Assembly: GCA_034509425.1 (NCBI GenBank)
Contig: JAVTVJ010000777.1
Coordinates: forward strand, 310,001-374,000
Direction: 5' to 3'
DNA length: 64,000 bases
Source of the DNA: Eopsaltria australis
Lineage: Eukaryota; Chordata; Aves; Passeriformes; Petroicidae
Below are positions 61,701-64,000 of the stretch, piece after piece. Each line of letters begins with the position of its first letter. Position 1 is the stretch's first letter. Both the position numbers and the translations under genes were made by a program. The notes below the pieces were generated by a model. That model was not told where the DNA came from, ran no database searches, and saw nothing but the letters and a program-made list of their open reading frames with translations.

Positions 61701-62957
61701 TGGCTCCATGGTGTCTTAAACTTTTCCTCTTTTTTGGTTTTGGGATCTACTAATGACTTTCAGCTGATAGAAAGGTCAAAAAAAAAGTTGGTTTTTTTTT
61801 AAATAAGTTTTGAAAGTAGGTGATTGGGTAGAAAAAAGAGCAGTTCATAGTGCAGGTAGTGAGGTAGAGTTCAACCCATATTAGACATTAGTAAATTAAG
61901 GAAATGCTTGGTCTTGGAAGATACATGCATATGATGCCGTAGAAAATGAAGATCCCCAAGCCCAAAGTCAAAGAGAAGTAGTGTAAGCAGTATTTTCTGT
62001 CTTTGTATCACAAATTTGTTCCTCCCTCCTATGTAAAATGTAGCACATATATATATATAGATGCATAAATATATATACACTCTGCTATGAGGCAGATCGA
62101 GGAAGTTGTGGATTCAGGGAAGGGAATAATACAGGAAGAAATCTTTTTCACACAAGCCCTTTTTTCTTCAAGTAGTCTTCATGAAGTTCTGTCTCTTTAT
62201 TTACCTGTAGATCGGATTGTGTGGAAATACTGAAGAAGTGTGGAGATCATAATAAATTCCCTGAAGGCCACTCAGCTGAGAGTATTTGTGAGCTCTTATC
62301 TCCAACAGATGACTTGGAGAACTGTATACCCTTGGACACTTACCTGAGTAAGTACTAACATACCTCTGCAGCAAAATTAGAAACCAGGATACTTTGAATG
62401 CTTGTCATTACTTTTAATAACCATCTTTTTTTTTTTTAAGAAAATTGTATTGGATTTGAGACATTTTATTTAGTGTATTAGAGAAAATTGGAATTCTCAA
62501 GTTGCCGTAGTTCATCGCTTCTATTCCTTCTTGTATTGGGTATATGTGGCAAGAAAATTATTGGGCAGACAAGGTAGAGGAAATATATTTTGTATGTGAA
62601 GGATCATCTGGGTCATTATTTCCAGGACTACGGATTAAACTGTTGAAATAAGTTAATTACCTGGTTATATCAAGCTTCCATATCTATAATTAAAGTAAAA
62701 AAAATTCACAGGATTGTCAAAAATATGATTTTACTGGACATAAGAAATGCCACGCTTTGCTGAAGAAAAATAAACCTCATTTAAATCAGTACGGATGATG
62801 TATATTCTGTTTTCAGGCCCAAGTTCTTTAGGCAATGTTGTAGAAGATGTGACACATCCATGTAATCCAAATCCATGTGCAGCTAATCAGCTGTGTGAAG
62901 TAAATAGAAAAGGATGTCAACCTGGAGAGCTGTGTCTTCCATATTTGTGTGTGCCAG
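31720..62957 (+). CDS. RECK: RECK, 5' half (13 exons; gene continues past the window)
   Basis: Reversion-inducing cysteine-rich protein with Kazal motifs, a GPI-anchored extracellular glycoprotein. It inhibits MMP-2, MMP-9 and MT1-MMP and works with ADGRA2 as a WNT7A/B co-receptor. Thirteen exons with GT-AG introns and consistent phases give 1,555 coding bases, 518 residues plus one base; human RECK has 971. Residues 1 to ~26 are a signal peptide. Five CC-x7/8-C-x3-C motifs start at C30, C97, C144, C209 and C285, each exactly seven less than in human. A cysteine-rich domain follows (~330-480), then the start of a further cysteine-rich segment. N-glycosylation sequons are at N79, N193, N290 and N345, matching human N86, N200, N297 and N352. 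The human N39 site is Tyr here. The Kazal domains, GPI signal and stop are outside. No frameshift or in-frame stop was seen. Confidence 0.97.
31799..34026 (+). other. RECK: RECK intron 1
   Basis: GT-AG intron of about 2.2 kb. Its first ~440 bases are still CpG island. It contains a CR1 fragment at 32510-32665. The acceptor has a pyrimidine tract ending TTTTCCACAG. Nothing else was recognised. Confidence 0.9.
32510..32665 (+). mobile_element. CR1 LINE 3' fragment in RECK intron 1
   Basis: CR1 3' end with GGGGGCTTGGAGCTAGGTGA and CCTCTTCCAACCCAAAGC, then degenerate octamers ATTCTAGG and AATCTGTG (32650-32665). Same strand as RECK. Confidence 0.9.
34027..34085 (+). CDS. RECK: RECK exon 2, first CC motif
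   Basis: Completes Gly27 and encodes residues 28-46: C30C31, C40 and C44 of the first cysteine-knot motif (CCYHAKDN, then CRDVCEQ). Phase 1 in, 0 out; donor GTAAGC. The first CC motif is needed for ADGRA2 interaction in mammals. Here the Asn of the human CCNHS sequon is Tyr and the Ser is Ala, so that glycosylation site is absent. Confidence 0.95.
34086..38073 (+). other. RECK: RECK intron 2
   Basis: GT-AG intron of about 4 kb, ending TTTCTAATAG. It contains a longer degraded CR1 copy (36360-37214). Positions 34,100-36,350 show no recognised exon or repeat. Confidence 0.9.
36360..37214 (+). mobile_element. CR1 LINE, ORF2 reverse-transcriptase remnant to 3' end
   Basis: A degraded same-strand copy with internal deletions. 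Recognisable CR1 phrases include GATGTCAAGGACAACAAGAC, CTTGGGACCTGTCCTGTTAA followed by CATCTTTGTTAACAACCTGG (the RT-region segment that encodes LFNIFVNNL-type sequence), and the 3' tail GATCTTCTGAGATCCCTTCC ending near AATCTATG. Frames are broken throughout. Confidence 0.88.
38074..38148 (+). CDS. RECK: RECK exon 3
   Basis: Seventy-five bases, phase 0-0, residues 47-71, including C67 of the first cysteine-knot module ([10 protein letters not shown]). Acceptor TTCTAATAG, donor GTAAGG. Skipping it would keep the frame but remove one knot cysteine. Confidence 0.95.
38197..38215. repeat. (ATTT)n microsatellite
   Basis: About five tandem ATTT units, 50 bases downstream of the exon 3 donor. Confidence 0.9.
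39421..39475 (-). mobile_element. Short CR1 3' fragment, minus strand
   Basis: Plus strand AATCATAGATTCATTTAGG followed by TTGGAAAAGACCCTAAAGAT and CATTGAGTCCAACC is the reverse complement of a CR1 subfamily 3' end. It is the only CR1 in the visible RECK introns that is antisense to the gene. Confidence 0.88.
40167..40203 (+). CDS. RECK: RECK exon 4
   Basis: Small exon of 37 bases, phase 0 in and 1 out, residues 72-83 plus the first base of Gly84. It encodes [12 protein letters not shown], with C77 as the last cysteine of the first module and the N79 sequon (NSS), which corresponds to human N86. Donor GTAAGA. Confidence 0.94.
41290..43180 (+). mobile_element. CR1 LINE, ORF2 remnant without 3' end
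   Basis: The longest CR1 copy in the window, on the RECK sense strand. Order of recognisable parts: the segment before RT (GCATGGAGCTCTGCTGGGAA), then RT with [20 protein letters not shown] and [14 protein letters not shown] translations at 42,390-42,660, then the region after RT (AAATGCAAAGTCCTGCACCT; CCTTCCCCTCTACTCAGCA). It stops near 43180 before the usual 3' UTR, so the tail is deleted. Stops and frameshifts break it, and it is not an active gene. Confidence 0.87.
45257..45261. repeat. Target-site duplication GGAAG, left copy
   Basis: GGAAG abuts the LTR at 45262 and recurs exactly at 45810-45814. Confidence 0.87.
45262..45809 (-). mobile_element. ERVL-type solo LTR, antisense in RECK intron 4
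   Basis: A 548-bp element with 5-bp duplications GGAAG. Read on the minus strand it begins TGTGGGGGTTTTGGTCAGGA, has a TATA box CATAAAAG (plus about 45548-45556) and ends GGGGTTAATTCACAACA. Internal phrases such as GGACACAGCCAGGACAGCTG are shared with the LTR at 18939-19525, so the two belong to one superfamily. No internal retroviral sequence remains. Confidence 0.92.
45810..45814. repeat. Target-site duplication GGAAG, right copy
   Basis: Exact match to 45257-45261. Confidence 0.87.
46260..46345 (+). CDS. RECK: RECK exon 5, second CC motif
   Basis: Eighty-six bases, phase 1 in and 0 out. It completes Gly84 and encodes residues 85-112: [20 protein letters not shown] then RQACKQ, with C97C98, C106 and C110. 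It is nearly identical to mammalian RECK (one Val/Leu-type change within the motif). The exon ends directly after CKQ, exactly as exon 2 ends after CEQ. Confidence 0.96.
46346..47973 (+). other. RECK: RECK intron 5
   Basis: About 1.6 kb, AT-rich, no repeats recognised. Acceptor TTATGTCTTTCAG. Confidence 0.9.
47974..48021 (+). CDS. RECK: RECK exon 6
   Basis: Forty-eight bases, phase 0-0, residues 113-128 ([16 protein letters not shown]), carrying C123 of the second module. Donor GTATGT. Skipping would be frame-neutral. Confidence 0.95.
51601..51637. repeat. (AAT)n imperfect microsatellite
   Basis: Interrupted AAT/ATA repeats within RECK intron 6. Confidence 0.85.
55860..56404 (+). mobile_element. 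CR1 LINE, ORF2 end to 3' terminus
   Basis: A same-strand copy. It begins in the C-terminal part of ORF2 (GTCTACTCTGCTCTGGTGAT, then GGTGTGGAGTCTTCAG), continues with GAGCTGGGGTTGTTCAGTCT and the pre-3' UTR stretch CCCATCCCTGAAAGTGTTCA, and ends at the octamer ATTCCATG (56397-56404). Frames are interrupted. Confidence 0.93.
56962..56995 (+). CDS. RECK: RECK exon 7
   Basis: Only 34 bases, phase 0 in and 1 out, residues 129-139 plus the first base of Met140 ([11 protein letters not shown]). C134 closes the second module. Donor GTAAGT. It is isolated by an 8.9-kb intron on one side and 0.8 kb on the other. Its size makes automated annotation likely to miss it. Confidence 0.95.
56996..57829 (+). 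other. RECK: RECK intron 7
   Basis: About 0.8 kb, with a long T run near 57710-57725 and TTTG repeats just before the acceptor TTGCTTCCCCAG. No repeat family recognised. Confidence 0.9.
57830..58027 (+). CDS. RECK: RECK exon 8, third CC motif
   Basis: 198 bases, phase 1-1. It completes Met140 and encodes residues 141-205. The whole third cysteine-knot module sits in this one exon: C144C145, C154, C158, then the later YC and HC cysteines. It includes the N193 sequon (NYT, human N200). Sequence matches mammalian RECK almost residue for residue. Confidence 0.97.
58028..58399 (+). other. RECK: RECK intron 8
   Basis: The shortest intron seen (372 bases). Acceptor TTTTGTTAACAG. No repeats. Confidence 0.9.
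58400..58667 (+). CDS. RECK: RECK exon 9, fourth CC motif and start of the fifth
   Basis: 268 bases, phase 1 in and 2 out, residues 207-294. It holds C209C210 of the fourth motif ([17 protein letters not shown]) and, near its end, C285C286 of the fifth ([11 protein letters not shown]) with the N290 sequon, equivalent to human N297, reported to matter for suppressing MMP-9 secretion. The fourth motif with the adjacent cysteine-rich domain is implicated in WNT7 recognition in mammals. Donor GTCAGT is slightly weak (C at +3). Confidence 0.97.
58668..60119 (+). other. RECK: RECK intron 9
   Basis: About 1.45 kb of AT-rich sequence. No exon or repeat recognised. Acceptor TTTTTTGTTTTCAG. Confidence 0.9.
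60120..60299 (+). CDS. RECK: RECK exon 10
   Basis: 180 bases, phase 2-2, residues 296-354. It completes the fifth cysteine-knot module (C298 through C331) and enters the following cysteine-rich domain (C339, C343). It includes the N345 sequon (NLT), equivalent to human N352, which is reported to be needed for MMP-2 inhibition. Donor GTAGGA is non-optimal. Confidence 0.97.
60300..61233 (+). other. RECK: RECK intron 10
   Basis: About 0.9 kb, AT-rich, no repeats recognised. Acceptor CTTCTCCTTTTAAG. Confidence 0.9.
61234..61446 (+). CDS. RECK: RECK exon 11, cysteine-rich domain
   Basis: 213 bases, phase 2-2, residues 356-425. Part of the cysteine-rich (frizzled-like) domain, with C363, C394, C403, C410 and C425 by count. 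Almost unchanged from mammals (PTELFRSC at the start, SKSRGSIIC at the end). Donor GTAAGT. Confidence 0.97.
61447..62210 (+). other. RECK: RECK intron 11
   Basis: About 0.76 kb. It contains an (AT)n tract (62046-62077, interrupted). Acceptor TTTATTTACCTGTAG. Confidence 0.9.
62046..62077. repeat. (AT)n interrupted microsatellite
   Basis: Two AT runs (about 62046-62059 and 62068-62077) separated by a short GATGCATAA linker, about 130 bases before exon 12. Confidence 0.88.
62211..62347 (+). CDS. RECK: RECK exon 12, cysteine-rich domain
   Basis: 137 bases, phase 2 in and 1 out, residues 427-471. Continues the cysteine-rich domain ([20 protein letters not shown], then [16 protein letters not shown]). 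Small substitutions relative to mammals lie outside the cysteines. Donor GTAAGT. Confidence 0.97.
62348..62816 (+). other. RECK: RECK intron 12
   Basis: About 0.47 kb, no repeats recognised. Acceptor TATTCTGTTTTCAG. Confidence 0.9.
62817..62957 (+). CDS. RECK: RECK exon 13 (last exon in the window)
   Basis: 141 bases, phase 1-1. It completes Ser472 and encodes residues 473-518 plus the first base of Gly519. A compact cysteine cluster ([20 protein letters not shown], then [15 protein letters not shown]) resembles EGF-like/VWC-type spacing. Donor GTAAGG at 62958 is normal, so the gene continues to the right with roughly 450 residues missing. Confidence 0.96.
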
Positions 62958-64000
62958 GTAAGGTTTTTTGGGCTTCTCTTTACTGAGTTTTGCTGAAACA
63001 TGTCATTGAAATGTTGTTAAGGTTTTAAAGTGAATTGCTGTGCCATGGTTTAACCCAGCTGTCACCTGAGTACCACACAGCCACTTGCTCACTTTCCCCT
63101 GCGGCCTGGGGAGGAACATTGAAATAAAGTTAATCATTTGTGATGATGAAAAGGGAGACAACAAAAAGAGAGGAGTACAACCCAGGGGAACCAAGAGATG
63201 CTCAGTGCCACAGCTCCCCTCCCACTGACCCAACACCCAGCCCCTCCCACCAAAGACATCTAGACATGTAGCCGACAGCATTCCTGCTTCTGTTCCCTTC
63301 AGTGACACTTTTTATGTGGTTGGCACCTCTCCAGAAGAACATTCGTGATCATTGGGAACTGCTTTTTTAGAACACTGGTGTTGTCTAACCTCTGCACCAC
63401 ATGTAAATGTGAGGTGACTGGGGAGAGACCCTCATGCAGAATAGGTTTCAGGTACCCAACTTTGAAATGGCAGGGTTAGGTGGTAACAAGGATCAAACCT
63501 ACAAAAGGAGGCGTGAGACTGCAATGTCCAACTTCTACAAGCCCTTCACTATTCTGCCCTAGGCCCTGGTACTGCTTGCCACAGTTTTCCCCTTTCCTTT
63601 AAAGCAGAAGGTGTCATTCAGTGGCATGAGGGATCAGCTGTGGTTCTGGAAGCAGAGCAGAGCAGTGCTTTTGGTGATCACTTGAACATGGATGTGACTG
63701 AGCAAGTGAGATCAACGCCGATTTTTACACTGAATTGCATGGAGCAACTTCCTTTCTAGGGGAGGTGATAGAGAACATTGCCATAGCTGTCTCACATCAG
63801 TTCCCTCAGCATCTTTTCTTCCAGCAGTTCTGTGGCTGATCAGCAGTTTCCCCAGTGGTTCTTAATTTAAGAGGAAAGCTGGATTTTGTTTCACTCATAC
63901 ATCTGCTGTACTTGTGCTCTTTTAAAAGTGAGGATAGACTTCAGTTCATTCTTTGTGTGAGCCTAGGGAAATTGTTTTGGTTATGCTTCTATGACCCTTA
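62958..64000 (+). other. RECK: RECK intron 13, incomplete
   Basis: The start of the intron after exon 13. It contains an antisense LTR (63041 to ~63583). No further RECK exon is visible before the window ends. Confidence 0.85.
63041..63583 (-). mobile_element. ERVL-type LTR, antisense in RECK intron 13
   Basis: On the minus strand the element ends GCTGGGTTAAACCATGGCA, the common avian ERVL LTR terminus. Before that come the GAGCAAGTGGCTGTGTGGTA region, a poly(A)-like ACTTTATTTCAATG tract, and a TATA-like ACATAAAAAG near plus 63310. The other end, TGTGGCAAGCAG at 63583, is tentative because no target duplication was found there. Confidence 0.72.

Noticed and set aside
1..64000. CRISPR arrays, operons, prophage or bacterial-style systems
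   Set aside because: The sequence is vertebrate. No regularly spaced direct repeats with unique spacers and no closely packed coding frames were seen.

Overview
The window is vertebrate DNA from a bird. Two things show this: repeated CR1 LINE fragments, several ending in the (ATTCTRTG)n octamer typical of avian/reptilian CR1, and solo LTRs of ERVL type with the TGTGCTGG...CCAAGACA ends common in bird genomes. The number of solo LTRs suggests a passerine or another LTR-rich lineage, but the species cannot be read from the sequence. There is one recognisable protein-coding gene, RECK. From established synteny, human 9p13 (where RECK lies) corresponds to the avian Z chromosome, so Z linkage is likely but is an inference.

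Layout. Positions 1-3,700 are AT-rich and end in tandem poly(A) signals; this may be the 3' UTR of a plus-strand gene lying to the left, but it cannot be named. Positions 3,700-31,400 are intergenic. They carry a solo LTR with 6-bp target duplications (8,216-8,822, minus), two ~1.6-kb LTRs of one family in opposite orientation (11,422-13,023 plus; 16,117-17,704 minus), an ERVL-type LTR (18,939-19,525), another complete solo LTR (24,686-25,612), a weaker LTR-like stretch (23,673-24,180), several CR1 fragments, and a pure A35G11 tract next to unique DNA upstream of RECK.

From 31,440 a CpG island with GC boxes and two CCAAT boxes forms the RECK promoter. The first 13 coding exons of RECK follow (31,720-62,957). 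Their splice phases all join into 518 codons plus one base. They encode the signal peptide, the five CC (cysteine-knot) motifs, the following cysteine-rich domain and the start of the next cysteine-rich segment. The Kazal domains, the GPI-anchor signal and the stop codon lie beyond the right edge. The five CC motifs sit exactly seven residues earlier than in human RECK, which supports the exon model. RECK introns contain five CR1 fragments and two antisense LTRs.

Biology. RECK is a GPI-anchored membrane glycoprotein that restrains matrix metalloproteinases and, with ADGRA2 (GPR124), acts as a WNT7-specific co-receptor in brain angiogenesis. No operon-like or novel multi-gene system is visible. 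The most interesting points are the repeated exon-phase pattern of the first CC modules, the loss of the first N-glycosylation sequon, and the paired 1.6-kb LTRs with shared splice-donor-like sites.
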